Counted from the stretch's first letter, positions 18,263 to 27,796 are shown. The stretch: DNA of 64,000 bases from Acidimicrobiia bacterium (GCA_016871275.1 VFZG01000013.1:1-64000), one strand, 5' to 3'. The notes: generated by a model from the letters alone, not told the origin. Made by a program: numbers and translations.

Positions 18263-18631
18263 ATGGCCGCCGTTGACGCCGCGAAGGTGGTGTCCAAGCT
18301 TGACGCCTCCCGGTGCACGCCGCGCCGCGTGCGGCAGGGCATTTCGGCCTGGGTCGCCCGTGTCGTCCTGACCTGCCTCCGCGACGACATCGTCCGCGCA
18401 TTCAAGTCGGCGGCGGCGCTAAGCCTGTCGGTCAACGGCATCCGCGGCCGACTGGAACCGACGCTCAGATCACGGCCGGCCTCGGCGGTGGGATGGGTAT
18501 CGCTTTGCGACGTCTGGAAGGGGCTCGAAGGCGAGATCGGCTTACTCCGCGACGCCAAGCCGACGGTCTGGATGTGGGCTGAAGTCCCATGTCACGCCGT
18601 AAAGCACTCAACGTCCGGCACCCCCGCATGA
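18263..18631 (+). CDS. Unknown protein, partner of the sce7726-like gene
   Basis: I do not recognise this 122-residue product. It is basic in the first half (KLDASRCTPRRVRQGISAWV) and then has LSVNGIRGRLEPTLRSR and VSLCDVWKGLEGEIGLLRD. Support for it being real comes from context. It sits behind an AT-rich promoter with a palindromic operator, and its TGA overlaps the next start codon as ATGA, implying translational coupling. A helix-turn-helix regulator or an immunity-like partner is possible but not shown. The start is uncertain, since no Shine-Dalgarno sequence precedes 18263. Confidence 0.45.
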   Translation: MAAVDAAKVVSKLDASRCTPRRVRQGISAWVARVVLTCLRDDIVRAFKSAAALSLSVNGIRGRLEPTLRSRPASAVGWVSLCDVWKGLEGEIGLLRDAKPTVWMWAEVPCHAVKHSTSGTPA

Positions 18632-19242
18632 CCACTGCCGGGGCCATCTTCGTCGGCCGAAAGGCGGGCGCCGGGAAGGCCAAGGACGGCGACGTTCGTG
18701 GCTTGCTGCGGGAATACCTTTCCGCGCTCCACGAGGGCACCGACACGCTGGTGCTCGAGGAACTTGGTCTCTGCCAGGGTGATGTCCGGGTAGACGTGGC
18801 CGCCGTCGACGGCGAACTGTCCGGATACGAAATAAAGAGCCCGTCCGACACAATGGCCCGGTTTCCCAAGCAGTGCCGGGTCTACTCGAAGGTCGTCGAC
18901 CGCGCCTGGATTGTGGCGCCGCTGAAGACCCTCGCCAAAGCGGACGTGCCCGACTGGTGGGGGCTGATCGGCGTATTCGAGCTCGACGATCGGCTGGCCC
19001 TCCGCCTGGTGCGACCCGCGGCACCGAACCCGACGCTCGATCCGCGTTCGATCGCGCGCCTGCTGTGGCGCGATGAAGCCCTGGAAGTACTCAGAAACGC
19101 CGGCTGCGCCCGTGGCGTGATGACGAAGTCACGCCGGATGATCTGGAAGCGGCTGGTGGAAAAGGTGTCGCTCGACGACTTGCGTGCCGCCGTTCGCGCG
19201 GCGCTGAAGCGGCGGCCGGAGATGATTGAACTACTGGACTAG
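18628..19242 (+). CDS. sce7726-family protein (nuclease-like fold)
   Basis: A 204-residue protein matching the sce7726 family: EELGLCQGDVRVDVAAVDGE followed by GYEIKSPSDTMARFPKQCRV and VYSKVVDRAWIVAP. The E..D..(E)IK pattern (VRVDVAA and GYEIKS) resembles the PD-(D/E)xK nuclease core, so a nuclease role is inferred, not proven. VPDWWGL is also typical. The start at 18628 is chosen over 18589 because it overlaps the preceding stop as ATGA. Members are often found in variable, defence-rich regions. Here it lies beside tRNA-Phe and insertion-sequence debris, which fits horizontal acquisition. Confidence 0.75.
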   Translation: MTTAGAIFVGRKAGAGKAKDGDVRGLLREYLSALHEGTDTLVLEELGLCQGDVRVDVAAVDGELSGYEIKSPSDTMARFPKQCRVYSKVVDRAWIVAPLKTLAKADVPDWWGLIGVFELDDRLALRLVRPAAPNPTLDPRSIARLLWRDEALEVLRNAGCARGVMTKSRRMIWKRLVEKVSLDDLRAAVRAALKRRPEMIELLD

Positions 19243-19252
19243 AAGCCCCTGA

Positions 19253-19258
19253 TATACT
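19253..19258 (+). promoter_or_regulatory. -10 box of tRNA-Phe
   Basis: TATACT lies 17 bp before the tRNA 5' end. No well-spaced -35 is evident. Confidence 0.4.
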
Positions 19259-19275
19259 TGAAAATCTCTCCTGAC

Positions 19276-19351
19276 GGCCAGGTAGCTCAGTTGGTAGAGC
19301 ATGCGACTGAAAATCGCAGTGTCGGCGGTTCGATTCCGTCCCTGGCCACCA
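19276..19351 (+). tRNA. tRNA-Phe (GAA)
   Basis: A complete 76-nt cloverleaf. The acceptor stem is GGCCAGG/CCTGGCC, the D-arm GCTC...GAGC, and the anticodon stem TGCGA/TCGCA with loop CTGAAAA (anticodon GAA). A 5-nt variable loop and the T-arm GGCGG-TTCGATT-CCGTC follow. CCA is encoded after discriminator A. Insertion-sequence fragments follow directly. Confidence 0.97.
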
Positions 19352-19404
19352 ACCTTCGCTCGGTCCATTCCGGATGCGGTTACGGGACGGCGTCAGCTTC
19401 CCCG

Positions 19405-19533
19405 TCAAGTAGACAGTCCTAATGGAGACTGCCCGGTTGATGAAGGCCTCGGCAGAAACGAGACGGGCGCGCCGGCCTTGGCCTGCTTCAAGACTGCGGT
19501 GATCTGCTCAACGGAAAAGCGCTTCTTCTTCAC
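19405..19533 (-). pseudogene. IS3-family transposase OrfA remnant
   Basis: From a GTG at 19533 the frame reads VKKKRFSVEQITAVLKQAKA then GAPV, the N-terminal helix of IS3/IS911-type OrfA helix-turn-helix proteins. After about 24 residues the similarity ends and the frame runs to a stop at 19405. The rest of OrfA and all of OrfB are absent from the neighbouring sequence. Confidence 0.7.
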
Positions 19534-20192
19534 GGCACTGCCTCCTCGGCCAACGGGCCCGATTGTGCCGCAAAACTCACTCTCCAAATGAGCTGAGAAA
19601 TGAGGAGCCCCTCACCCGCGGGACCATCGCGCCCAACCCCTGTCCAATTGCCATTGACGTTACGAAATGAACGAGGTGAGAGGGCGCCGTTTCCTGACCT
19701 TTCGACGATAGGCCGTATTAGGGGCCTCCCTCGAACGGCAGCTCGGCGTGTCCTTCCATGCGCAGGATCGGGGCTCTCCAGAATCCGCCGACCGTCTTTG
19801 CACGTCAGGCAAACTCCGCGAACGGCCCACAGCAGGTCAACAACGGCGTCTGGCTTCTTAGCCCTGGTCAATTCTCAATGAGCCGCCCTGGTCAGTTTCT
19901 AACGGGCGGCAACACGCCGGACCGCCCGTCATGAATCCGAGTGGCATCCGGTCCGCTCCCCGTCGACGGCTGAGCGAGTGCCGGCATGGCCACGGCCAAT
20001 ACACCAAACGATCACCCCAGGTCGCATCAGTCCACACGGTACCAGCGATTGCGCAATCGGGACGAACGCCGACACGAACCCCGGCAGGGCAGCATCACCA
20101 GCGTTTGCACGTGTCGGCGGCCGCGGTAATATTCGGGGGGCGTTCGTTTCAATGACGATAGCCCGAGGACCCTACGGTGCCTGGAGTCGCTG
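19534..20192. other. Gene-free stretch with insertion-sequence debris
   Basis: No convincing gene. The stretch holds short open frames without recognisable families, the tandem 24-bp repeat at 19862-19909, and otherwise featureless GC-rich sequence up to the DinB gene. A frame on the minus strand (19530-19871) encodes no domain I can name. Confidence 0.5.
19862..19909. repeat. Two 24-bp direct repeats, IS21-like terminal repeats
   Basis: CCCTGGTCAATTCTCAATGA (24-bp unit ending GCCG) and CCCTGGTCAGTTTCTAACGG (ending GCGG) are adjacent imperfect copies. Multiple terminal repeats containing TGGTCA are typical of IS21-family ends. No istA or istB remnant could be identified, so this is a tentative assignment. 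Confidence 0.45.
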
Positions 20193-20672
20193 ATGCACAC
20201 GTTGTCGACCGAACTGGCTGACCTCTTCGCGCGTGATATCTCCAGGGTGATCCAGGAGATCGAGGCGTTTCCGGATACCCCATCAATCTGGCAGACCGTG
20301 CCCGGGGTGCCGAATGCGGCGGGGACGTTGGCGCTGCATCTGGAAGGCAACCTGCGCGAGTTCATCGGGCGCCAGTTAGGGCAGATCGCGTTCACGCGCG
20401 ACCGGCCCCTCGAGTTCAGCGCGCGCGGGGTGGAGAAGTCGGAACTGATTGCCCGGCTCGAGGCGGTCAAAGTCTCGATACCTCCGGTGATCGCGCGGCT
20501 CACCGACGCGCAGCTCGGCGCCCACTTCCCCGAAGAGTACATGGGCAAGCCCATCGTCAACCGCCAGTTCCTGGTGCACCTGCTGGCACACTTGAACTAT
20601 CACCTCGGACAGGTGGATTACCTGCGTCGAGTCGTGACCGGCAAGGCGGCGATCGATCTCGCCCAGCTGTAG
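20193..20672 (+). CDS. DinB-superfamily protein
   Basis: A 159-residue four-helix-bundle protein of the DinB/YfiT-like superfamily (DUF1572-like). A possible metal-binding His set is visible: ALHLEGNLREFIG near residue 50 and LVHLLAHLNYHLGQVDYLRR near residue 130 (the HxxxH-type helix of this superfamily). Members include thiol-dependent S-transferases and damage-induced proteins of unknown activity; the substrate here cannot be told. It stands alone and is convergent with the broken SRPBCC gene, whose stop codon lies directly after its own. Confidence 0.8.
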   Translation: MHTLSTELADLFARDISRVIQEIEAFPDTPSIWQTVPGVPNAAGTLALHLEGNLREFIGRQLGQIAFTRDRPLEFSARGVEKSELIARLEAVKVSIPPVIARLTDAQLGAHFPEEYMGKPIVNRQFLVHLLAHLNYHLGQVDYLRRVVTGKAAIDLAQL

Positions 20673-21437
20673 CTATTGCAGCCACGCCGCGAACCGATCG
20701 ATCGCGCGCTCGAGGCGCGGCTGCGCGTTCCCGGCCGTTGAACCTGCGTCAAGCCACACCGAGCGGTCGAGGCCGATCATCCGGCCGCCTGGCCATGCCA
20801 ACGACCTGAGCGCGATGGTGCCGTCGAGACCGGGATACGCCAGCAGGATTTCAGAGCCGCTGTCGCACAGCAGTTGACTGGTGTGCACCGTGTCGGGCGG
20901 CATCCACTTCGCGCGGCCTGCAACCGTGGCGTAGAATGGCCGCAGCTGCTCTGCCGTGTGCGGCACCGGCTGCACCACGGGGTCGTGATGGCGCGTGCGC
21001 ATCGGATGCTGCTCCAGCCACACCTGCATCGTCGTCAAGGCATGCGCCCAGCCCGACACGGTGCCTGAGAAGCCCGCGTCCCTCTTTGGATCTTCCGGGA
21101 AGCCCGAGTTGACAAGCCGCATCACGGTATCGCCGCCATCTTTCTCGATGGTGATTCCCATCAGGTATGGCATGCCGTCCGGCCCGTCGTCTCCCGCTGT
21201 GACAAAGGTCTTACCCGGCTCGGACTCGACGACCGGAATGTCCATCACGTAGCCGAAGGTGTCGAAGAATCACCGCATGGTGGTGCCGGCGTGGCCCATG
21301 CTTTCGGCCCGATCGATGAACCAGTTGGCCAGCTGCTGTGGATCGGCCCACGCCTCCCAGACGCGCTGGAGTGTGGACTTGATGCGAATCGACGTATCGA
21401 TGATACGGCCGTGGTGCTTGCGGGTCGTCGGAGTCAT
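20673..21437 (-). pseudogene. SRPBCC (AHSA1-like) protein interrupted by an in-frame TGA
   Basis: From the ATG at 21437 the frame reads MTPTTRKHHGRIIDTSIRIK, then VWEAWADPQQLANWFIDRAE, the start of an Activator-of-Hsp90-like SRPBCC domain. A TGA stop lies at 21270-21272. Translation continues in the same frame as FFDTFGYVMDIPVVESEPGK, and a second SRPBCC-like half runs to 20673. Family members usually have Trp just before this Phe-rich strand, so a TGG-to-TGA change is likely. The downstream part can be read as a 191-residue ORF from 21248 but lacks the start of its domain. A sequencing error is the alternative. Confidence 0.75.
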
Positions 21438-21640
21438 GGTGAGCCTATCTGGGAGTGGGCTAACAGCCAGGCACCAGGCGGTACTGGCCGGCGCATGAGC
21501 GGTCGGCCGGCGGCGGAGACTGGCGAACGCGCGTGCGCCAGGATCTCACGGCGCAGCGGCTTGAGCAGCATGCCGGCCTTTGGGGCTTCGCGAATGACGG
21601 CGACGGGAGCCGCGGATCCGGGCACGGCGGGATGACACAT
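21434..21640 (-). pseudogene. ArsR-type HTH regulator remnant
   Basis: From the ATG at 21640 the frame encodes an N-terminal helix-turn-helix start, VIREAPKAGMLLKPLRREIL then AHARSPVSAAG. This resembles the opening of ArsR/winged-helix regulators (LLKPLRLRIL...EPxSAAxLA). After SAAG the recognition helix is missing and the frame continues with unrelated residues. It ends in an ATGA overlap with the SRPBCC start. An ArsR gene in front of an AHSA1/SRPBCC gene is a common pair, supporting the call. Confidence 0.6.
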
Positions 21641-21794
21641 TCGATAAATACATTTGTCAGATATCCGCTGGCGCGGTTCGACGCCACGGCCGGCCATGCG
21701 TCGACCGTGCAATTGCGGGAACCGCCGTCTAGGGATATAGTCGAAGGTTACGGGCGCGGCCGGATTCGCGCCTGTGTGCCTTCATCCTGAGACC

Positions 21795-24743
21795 ATGCCG
21801 CCGGTAGAAGACGCTTCGACTCTCGTCATTCGTGGTGCCCGGACGCACAACCTGAAGAACGTCGATCTCACGCTGCCGGCAGGACAACTGATCGTCTTTA
21901 CCGGCGTAAGCGGATCCGGCAAGTCGTCGCTTGCGTTCGACACCATCTACGCGGAAGGGCAGCGGCGCTACGTCGAGTCGCTGTCCGCCTATGCGCGCCA
22001 GTTCCTCGAGCGCATGGAAAAGCCGGACGTCGATCGCATCGACGGCATTTGCCCGTCCATCGCCATCCGCCAGAAGAACTCGGTCAGGAATCCGCGCTCG
22101 ACGGTCGGCACCGTCACCGAGATCCACGACTATATGCGCCTGCTGTTCGCGCGCGTCGGGCGGACGATATGCCGATCGTGCCGACAGGAGGTCATCCGCG
22201 AAACGGCCGAAGTGGTCGCCACCCGGTTGCTGGCGCTGCCCGAAGGCACGCGGCTGATGCTGGGATTCGATCTGCCGGTGGTCGCGATTGCGGCCACCGA
22301 AACGGAAGCGGCCAGGGCCGCAGAAAGCGCCGACGGCGCAGATCACGACGAGCCATTTGATGCGGAACTGTCGGAGCCTGCTGCGGCCCTGTTGACTGAA
22401 TCTGCGCCGTCTGTCGCCCTGGAGAACCTGCGGCGCAAGGGTTTCGGCCGACTGCTGCTTGGCGATCAGGCCGTCACCTTCGAAGACGTCGATCCCAAGG
22501 TCCTGAAGAAGATCACCGTCCTTCGCGTGGTCGTCGATCGCGTCAAGGTCGCCCCCGATGCACGGACCCGCATCACCGACTCCGTCGAGACCGCCTATGC
22601 GGAAGGCGGCGGCGCGGCGTGGGCGCTGCAGCTGCAGGATGCGGCCGCGCCAATCGAGCACCTGTTCTCTGAACGGTTCGAGTGCCGCACGTGCGGGATC
22701 CCGTACGAGGATCCGCAGCCCCGCTTGTTTTCGTTCAACAATCCGTTCGGCGCCTGCCCGACCTGCCACGGCTTTGGCAACATCATCGAGCTCGACCAGG
22801 AACTGGTCGTGCCCGATCAGCAGAAGTCAATCAACCAGGGCGCCATCGAACCGTGGACGAAGCCGCACTATCGCTCGCATCTCGCGGAACTGAAGCGTGC
22901 GGCCAAGGGCGGCAAGGTCCGGCTCGACGTGCCGTGGCACGACCTGACGGCGGAAGAAATCGCCTTCGTCATGGACGGCGACGCATCGACCGGCTCAGGG
23001 CCGGCGGCTGACTACGAAGGCGTGCGCGGATTCTTCCGCTGGCTCGAGCGCAAGAAATACAAGGTGCACGTCCGCGTCTTCCTCAGCCGGTATCGTGGAT
23101 ACCTGACCTGCCCGGATTGCGCCGGCACCCGCCTTCGCCGCGAGGCGCGCGATGTGCACGTCGGCGGCGTGACAATCGACCAGGCATCCGGACGGACCGT
23201 CAAGCAGGCAGAGAAGTTCTTCGCCGACCTGCTGCTCTCCGAAAAAGAAGCGGCCATCGCCGACAAGGTGCTGAAAGAGATTCAGCGCCGCCTCGGCTTC
23301 CTCCGGGACGTGGGGCTTGATTACCTGACGCTCGATCGGCTGTCGTCAACGCTCTCGGGCGGCGAGGCGCAGCGCATCAACCTGGCCACGTCGCTGGGCT
23401 CGGCGCTGGTCGGCACGCTCTATGTGCTGGACGAGCCGTCGATTGGTCTTCACACCCGCGATAATCAGCGACTGATTGCCATCCTGCGCCAGCTTCGCGA
23501 CCAGGGCAACACCGTGATTGTGGTCGAGCACGACGCCGACATGATTGCCGTCGCCGATCACCTGGTGGACATGGGGCTGGGGGCTGGTGAGCATGGCGGC
23601 CGCGTGGTCTACTCCGGCACGCTGCAGGGGCTCACCAGCGAGTCGCGATCGCTGACGGCAAAGTACCTGCGGGGCGAGTTGAGCATCCCGATTCCGGCGT
23701 CGCGCCGCAAGGGCACGCCGCAGCGCATCAAGCTGTTCGGCGCGACCGAACACAACCTCAAGGGCGTCGACATCGAGATTCCGCTCAACACGCTGACCTG
23801 CGTCACCGGCGTGAGCGGCTCCGGCAAGTCCACGCTGGTGCACGACGTGCTCTACGCCGCGTTGAAGCGCGCCAAAGGTGATTGGGACCGGAAGGTCGGC
23901 GCCCATCAGCGCCTGGAAGGGCACGACTACATCAGCGATGTGGTGCTGGTCGACCAGACGCCGATCGGCCGCACGCCGCGCTCGAATCCGGTCACCTACC
24001 TGAAGGCCTTCGATCCGATCCGTGAACTGTTCGCGGCGACCAAGGATGCCAAGTCACGCGGCCTCACTGCGAGCCATTTCTCCTTCAATGTTCCCGGTGG
24101 ACGCTGCGAAGCATGCCAGGGCGAAGGCGAAGTGCGCGTCGAAATGCAGTTCCTGGCCGATGTGTTCGTGCCATGCGAACAGTGCGATGGCCGCCGATTC
24201 AAGTCGCAGGTGCTCGACGTGCGCTACCGTGGCAAGAACGTCACCCAGGTGCTCGACCTGACGGTGCGCGAGGCGTTGACCTTCTTTGCGGCCACGCCCA
24301 AGGTGCTGCGCCGGTTGCAGGTGCTCGACGAGATTGGCCTCGGCTACCTTCGCCTCGGCCAGCCGGCGACGACGCTGTCGGGCGGGGAGGCGCAGCGCAT
24401 CAAGATCGCCGCCCACCTGTCATCGCATGCCGGAGAGCGGTTGCTCTACATCCTCGACGAGCCGACCACCGGTCTGCACTTCGACGACATCGCCAAGCTG
24501 CTGGCGGCGTTCCGGAAGCTCCTCGACGCGGGGCACTCGCTGGTCGTCATCGAGCACAACCTCGACGTCATCAAGGTTTCCGACTGGATCATCGATCTCG
24601 GTCCCGAGGGTGGCGAGGAGGGTGGCCGCGTGCTGGCCATGGCCACGCCCGAGCAGGTCGCCCACAATCCAGGCTCGCACACCGGCAAATACATCCGGGA
24701 AGTGCTATCGTCCGGCAAGCTCCTCCAGACAGTCGGCCGGTAA
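21795..24743 (+). CDS. uvrA: Excinuclease ABC subunit A
   Basis: Damage-recognition ATPase of nucleotide excision repair, 982 residues. Two ABC modules are present, with P-loops [11 protein letters not shown] (near residue 35) and [11 protein letters not shown] (near 675) and signature motifs LSGGEAQRI in both halves. Zinc-binding pairs CRTCG...CPTCHG and CEACQG...CEQCDG are intact. The insertion domain (about residues 165-225) is acidic and Ala-rich. The ATG at 21795 (MPPVEDAS) is preferred over the GTG at 21774, whose extra residues are not family-like. Together with uvrC at 31.2 kb the window holds two of the three excinuclease genes; uvrB is not here. Confidence 0.97.
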   Translation: MPPVEDASTLVIRGARTHNLKNVDLTLPAGQLIVFTGVSGSGKSSLAFDTIYAEGQRRYVESLSAYARQFLERMEKPDVDRIDGICPSIAIRQKNSVRNPRSTVGTVTEIHDYMRLLFARVGRTICRSCRQEVIRETAEVVATRLLALPEGTRLMLGFDLPVVAIAATETEAARAAESADGADHDEPFDAELSEPAAALLTESAPSVALENLRRKGFGRLLLGDQAVTFEDVDPKVLKKITVLRVVVDRVKVAPDARTRITDSVETAYAEGGGAAWALQLQDAAAPIEHLFSERFECRTCGIPYEDPQPRLFSFNNPFGACPTCHGFGNIIELDQELVVPDQQKSINQGAIEPWTKPHYRSHLAELKRAAKGGKVRLDVPWHDLTAEEIAFVMDGDASTGSGPAADYEGVRGFFRWLERKKYKVHVRVFLSRYRGYLTCPDCAGTRLRREARDVHVGGVTIDQASGRTVKQAEKFFADLLLSEKEAAIADKVLKEIQRRLGFLRDVGLDYLTLDRLSSTLSGGEAQRINLATSLGSALVGTLYVLDEPSIGLHTRDNQRLIAILRQLRDQGNTVIVVEHDADMIAVADHLVDMGLGAGEHGGRVVYSGTLQGLTSESRSLTAKYLRGELSIPIPASRRKGTPQRIKLFGATEHNLKGVDIEIPLNTLTCVTGVSGSGKSTLVHDVLYAALKRAKGDWDRKVGAHQRLEGHDYISDVVLVDQTPIGRTPRSNPVTYLKAFDPIRELFAATKDAKSRGLTASHFSFNVPGGRCEACQGEGEVRVEMQFLADVFVPCEQCDGRRFKSQVLDVRYRGKNVTQVLDLTVREALTFFAATPKVLRRLQVLDEIGLGYLRLGQPATTLSGGEAQRIKIAAHLSSHAGERLLYILDEPTTGLHFDDIAKLLAAFRKLLDAGHSLVVIEHNLDVIKVSDWIIDLGPEGGEEGGRVLAMATPEQVAHNPGSHTGKYIREVLSSGKLLQTVGR

Positions 24744-24832
24744 ACGACCATGCACATGTTTCGCGCCGTCGGCGAACGGTCGCGTGGCGGCCAGGCGCGT
24801 GCCTGCCTGGCCGAGCTCGGGTCGCCCGTGCC

Positions 24833-25438
24833 GTGATCCTGCCGGGTGATTTCTATCGACGTCCCACGCTCGACGTCGCGCGCGATCTGATCGGAAAAGT
24901 TCTGGTCTACAAGTCACCGCAGGGCGCCGCCGCCGGCGCAATCGTCGAGGTCGAGGCCTACATTGGCGAAGACGACCCCGCCTGCCACGCCGCGGCCGGT
25001 CTGACGGAGCGCAACGCGCCACTCTACGGCCCGCCGGGTCGCGCCTATGTGTATCTGAACTACGGCCTGCACGACATGATGAACGCCGTCACCGAACAGC
25101 ACGGTCAGCCCGCGGCGGTGCTGATTCGCGCGCTGGAACCGCTCGAGGGCCTGGGCCTGATGCGCCGCCGGCGCGCCGCGGCACCATGGCGAACAGGCAA
25201 GCCGCCGGTGGTGGATCACGAGCTGTGCCGGGGACCGGGGAATCTCTGCCGCGCCATGGGCATCACGCTCGCCGACAACCGGCGGCGGCTCTCCCGCGGT
25301 CCGCTGACCATCCACGATCGCGGCCTGGCGATGGGGCCGATTGTGTGGAGCCCGCGAGTCGGCATCCGTGTCGGCACGGAACACGACTGGCGGGCCACCG
25401 TGCAGGGCCACCGGTCGGTGTCCGCGACTCGCAGCTAG
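24833..25438 (+). CDS. DNA-3-methyladenine glycosylase (AAG/MPG family)
   Basis: A base-excision repair enzyme of 201 residues that removes alkylated purines. Family motifs are LPGDFYRRPTLDVARDLIGK, AIVEVEAYIGEDDPACHA (with the catalytic Glu), GRAYVYLNYGLHDMMNAV and GPGNLCRAMGI. The track ORF begins far upstream inside uvrA; the GTG at 24833 gives the usual N-terminus (VILPGDFY). It follows uvrA by 89 bp in the same direction, forming a DNA-repair pair, and its last four bases overlap the convergent mscS-like gene. Confidence 0.92.
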   Translation: MILPGDFYRRPTLDVARDLIGKVLVYKSPQGAAAGAIVEVEAYIGEDDPACHAAAGLTERNAPLYGPPGRAYVYLNYGLHDMMNAVTEQHGQPAAVLIRALEPLEGLGLMRRRRAAAPWRTGKPPVVDHELCRGPGNLCRAMGITLADNRRRLSRGPLTIHDRGLAMGPIVWSPRVGIRVGTEHDWRATVQGHRSVSATRS

Positions 25439-26562
25439 GTATCTCGGTCCGCTGCAGCGCCGCGGGCGTAGGGGGGGTGTGCATGCGGCATCCGGATGCC
25501 CTTGGCATCCAGCGCCTGCTTGATGCGCCGCCGCAACTCGCGCGCGACATCGGCCTGTTTCATCGGCAGCGTCTTGATGCGGAACCGCACCACGACTTCG
25601 GAGCTCTTGAACGCGTCGACGCCAAACACCTCGAGCGGCTCGAGGATGCTCGAGGCAAGCGCCGGGTCCTCCCTCAGCTGCGCCGCCACCGCGCGCACTT
25701 CGTCGACGATCCGGTCGGTGTCCTGGTCGTAGTCGACGCCGACATCCACCACTGCATAGGCGTAGTGCTTCGACTTGTTGGCGAGCGTGCGGATCTCGCC
25801 GTTGGCGATGTAGTGCACGGTGCCTTCCACGTCGCGCAAGACGATGGTTCGCAGGTTGATCGCTTCGACGGCTCCACCAATACCGTTGATCTCGGCCGCG
25901 TCTCCCAGGCGCACCTGGTCTTCGGTGATCAGGAACAGCCCGGAGATGATGTCCTTCACCAGGGTCTGCGCGCCGAAGCCCACGGCCAGGCCCACGATGC
26001 CCGCGCCGGTCAGCACCGGCGTGATGTCGACGCCCAGCTCGCGCAGCGCCATCAGCGTGGCGGCGGTCCAGATCAGCACCGAGAAGAACCGCCGCAACGT
26101 GCCGCCCACGGTCTGCAGGCGCTTGCGCCACTCGATCGACTCCGGGTCGTCGCCGTCGGCGATCTCGTGCTCCGCGCTCCGGATGACCGAGCCGGCAAAG
26201 CGATTGGCCGCAAACGCCAGCAGCACCAGCAGGATGATGCGCGCGCCGTTCTGCGTCAGCCACTGCGTCAGGTCTTCGGGATGCAGGCCGACCCGCATCT
26301 CGACCCCCGCCAGGTCAAGCGCCGGGAAGGCCAGCACCAGCAGGCTGAGGACGAAGCTCACCCGCCGGACCGCCTTCACGGTGGTGTTGGCGATGGGTTG
26401 CATGTGGAACCGCTCGCCCTCGATGCTGAGGAGCAGCCGGCGGGTCAATGCGCCGCAGAGCAGCGCAATCGCCGACGCCACCAGGGCGGCCACCGACAAC
26501 GCCGCCAGCGCTTCAAGGCTGACGACCTGCGAGACCGCGGCCGGCTGGGCAGGCGCCTGCAT
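25435..26562 (-). CDS. MscS-family mechanosensitive ion channel
   Basis: A 375-residue small-conductance mechanosensitive channel. Hydrophobic helices lie at about residues 18-40, 65-85 and 105-125, followed by the pore helix LTGAGIVGLAVGFGAQTLVK and the beta domain LGDAAEINGIGGAVEAINLR. Its cytoplasmic alpha/beta domain ends near residue 360. The Gly/Ala packing of the pore-lining TM3 is well conserved. It protects cells during hypo-osmotic shock. It may be co-transcribed with htrA and hsp20 upstream on the same strand, making a stress-related run. The gap to htrA is 40 bp and holds a heptamer array. Confidence 0.93.
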   Translation of the reverse strand: MQAPAQPAAVSQVVSLEALAALSVAALVASAIALLCGALTRRLLLSIEGERFHMQPIANTTVKAVRRVSFVLSLLVLAFPALDLAGVEMRVGLHPEDLTQWLTQNGARIILLVLLAFAANRFAGSVIRSAEHEIADGDDPESIEWRKRLQTVGGTLRRFFSVLIWTAATLMALRELGVDITPVLTGAGIVGLAVGFGAQTLVKDIISGLFLITEDQVRLGDAAEINGIGGAVEAINLRTIVLRDVEGTVHYIANGEIRTLANKSKHYAYAVVDVGVDYDQDTDRIVDEVRAVAAQLREDPALASSILEPLEVFGVDAFKSSEVVVRFRIKTLPMKQADVARELRRRIKQALDAKGIRMPHAHPPYARGAAADRDT

Positions 26563-26571
26563 TACCGCAAT

Positions 26572-26599
26572 CCGGGCGCCGGGATCCGGGATCCGGCAC
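26572..26599. repeat. Heptamer array CCGGGAT
   Basis: Four 7-bp units (CCGGGCG, CCGGGAT, CCGGGAT, CCGGCAC) fill most of the gap between htrA and the mscS-like gene. Confidence 0.65.
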
Positions 26600-26602
26600 T
26601 CC

Positions 26603-27796
26603 TCATCTGCGACGGACGCGCCGTTCTTGCTGGGCTTCGATGGGAATGCGGAGCGTGGAGCGGCGGCCCTCGCGCAGCACCACCATCTGCGCGCTCGAAC
26701 CGATGCTGCTGTCGGCGATCAGCCGCACGAACTGCGACGGATCGGTGATGGTCGTGCCGTTGACCGAGATGATGATGTCGCCAGGCTCGAGACCGTTGCG
26801 ATACGCGGCCGAGTCGCGCGACATCTCGTTCACCACCACGCCGTCATTGCCGGGCGCCCGCAACTCGTCGGCCAGGCGGCCGCTCAACGGGATCACCTGC
26901 ACGTAGCCGATCGATCCGCGCCGCACCCGCCCGAACTTCTGCAGGTCGTCGACGACGCGGCGCACCAGGTTGCTCGGCACCGCGAACCCGATGCCCTGGT
27001 AGCCGCCGCTCTCAGAAAAGATCGCGGTATTGATGCCCACCAGCTCACCGCGGGCGTTGATCAGCGCCCCGCCGGAGTTGCCGGGGTTGATTGCCGCGTC
27101 GGTCTGGATGAAGTCCTCGTACTGCGTAATGCCGACGTTGGCGCGGCCCAGCGCGCTGACGATGCCAAGGGTCACGGTCTGGTTGAGCGAGAACGGATTG
27201 CCGACCGCCATGACCCATTCGGCGACGCGAAGCCTGGACGAGTCGCCCCACGGGATGACGGGGAAGCCCTTGCCCTCGATCTTCAACAGCGCCAGGTCCG
27301 TCCACGAATCCACGCCGATGATCTTCGCCTTGACGTCGCGCTGGTCGCCAACCGTCACGGTCACTTCGGCCACGTCGTCTCCAAGCACGTGGTTGTTGGT
27401 GACGACCAGGCCGTCGGATGACACGACGACACCGGATCCCAGGCTCTGCTGCGCGCGGCTGCGGCCGAACACGTCGCCCTGATCGCCGAAGAAGTACTGG
27501 AAGAACGGATCGTTGGCAAACGGCGAGGTCGATCGGCGCACGACCTGCACCGAGGAAATATTGGTGACCGCGCGGACGGTTTGTGCGGCGACGCGCGTGA
27601 AATCGGGACCGGCGGTTGGAGCCGGTGCGGCCGCTTGCTCGGCTCCAGCCGGCGCAGAGGTCGAGGACCTGGCCGGCGTGAGCGCCAGGACGTCCGGTTG
27701 ATCGGTCGCGCGACCCGACAGCACGATGCCGACCAGCACACCCGCCAGCAGGATGCCGACCACGAAGAGCTTACGCAGCAGTTTCGTCAGTGACAC
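26603..27796 (-). CDS. HtrA/Deg-family serine protease with PDZ domain
   Basis: A 397-residue periplasmic quality-control protease. An N-terminal hydrophobic segment (LFVVGILLAGVLVGIVLSG) may act as an uncleaved anchor. The trypsin-like catalytic triad is visible: His in VTNNHVLGDD, Asp in SWTDLALLKI and Ser in INPGNSGGALINARG. One PDZ domain follows (about residues 290-385), with LEPGDIIISVNGTTI. A single PDZ and an anchored N-terminus make it more like DegS than DegP. It lies 3 bp after hsp20 on the same strand, so the two chaperone/protease genes are probably co-expressed. Confidence 0.95.
   Translation of the reverse strand: MSLTKLLRKLFVVGILLAGVLVGIVLSGRATDQPDVLALTPARSSTSAPAGAEQAAAPAPTAGPDFTRVAAQTVRAVTNISSVQVVRRSTSPFANDPFFQYFFGDQGDVFGRSRAQQSLGSGVVVSSDGLVVTNNHVLGDDVAEVTVTVGDQRDVKAKIIGVDSWTDLALLKIEGKGFPVIPWGDSSRLRVAEWVMAVGNPFSLNQTVTLGIVSALGRANVGITQYEDFIQTDAAINPGNSGGALINARGELVGINTAIFSESGGYQGIGFAVPSNLVRRVVDDLQKFGRVRRGSIGYVQVIPLSGRLADELRAPGNDGVVVNEMSRDSAAYRNGLEPGDIIISVNGTTITDPSQFVRLIADSSIGSSAQMVVLREGRRSTLRIPIEAQQERRVRRR

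Noticed and set aside
19530-19871. 113-residue minus-strand ORF in the insertion-sequence debris
   Set aside because: No domain, covers the OrfA stub in another context and starts inside the 24-bp repeats.
21270-21272. TGA read as selenocysteine or as Trp by a changed code
   Set aside because: No SECIS-like hairpin was recognised, other family members have Trp rather than Cys here, and TGA ends many genes in this window.
25186-27421. Two plus-strand ORFs of 520 and 533 residues
   Set aside because: They run antisense to the mscS-like gene and htrA, which have full sets of family motifs; compositional shadows.
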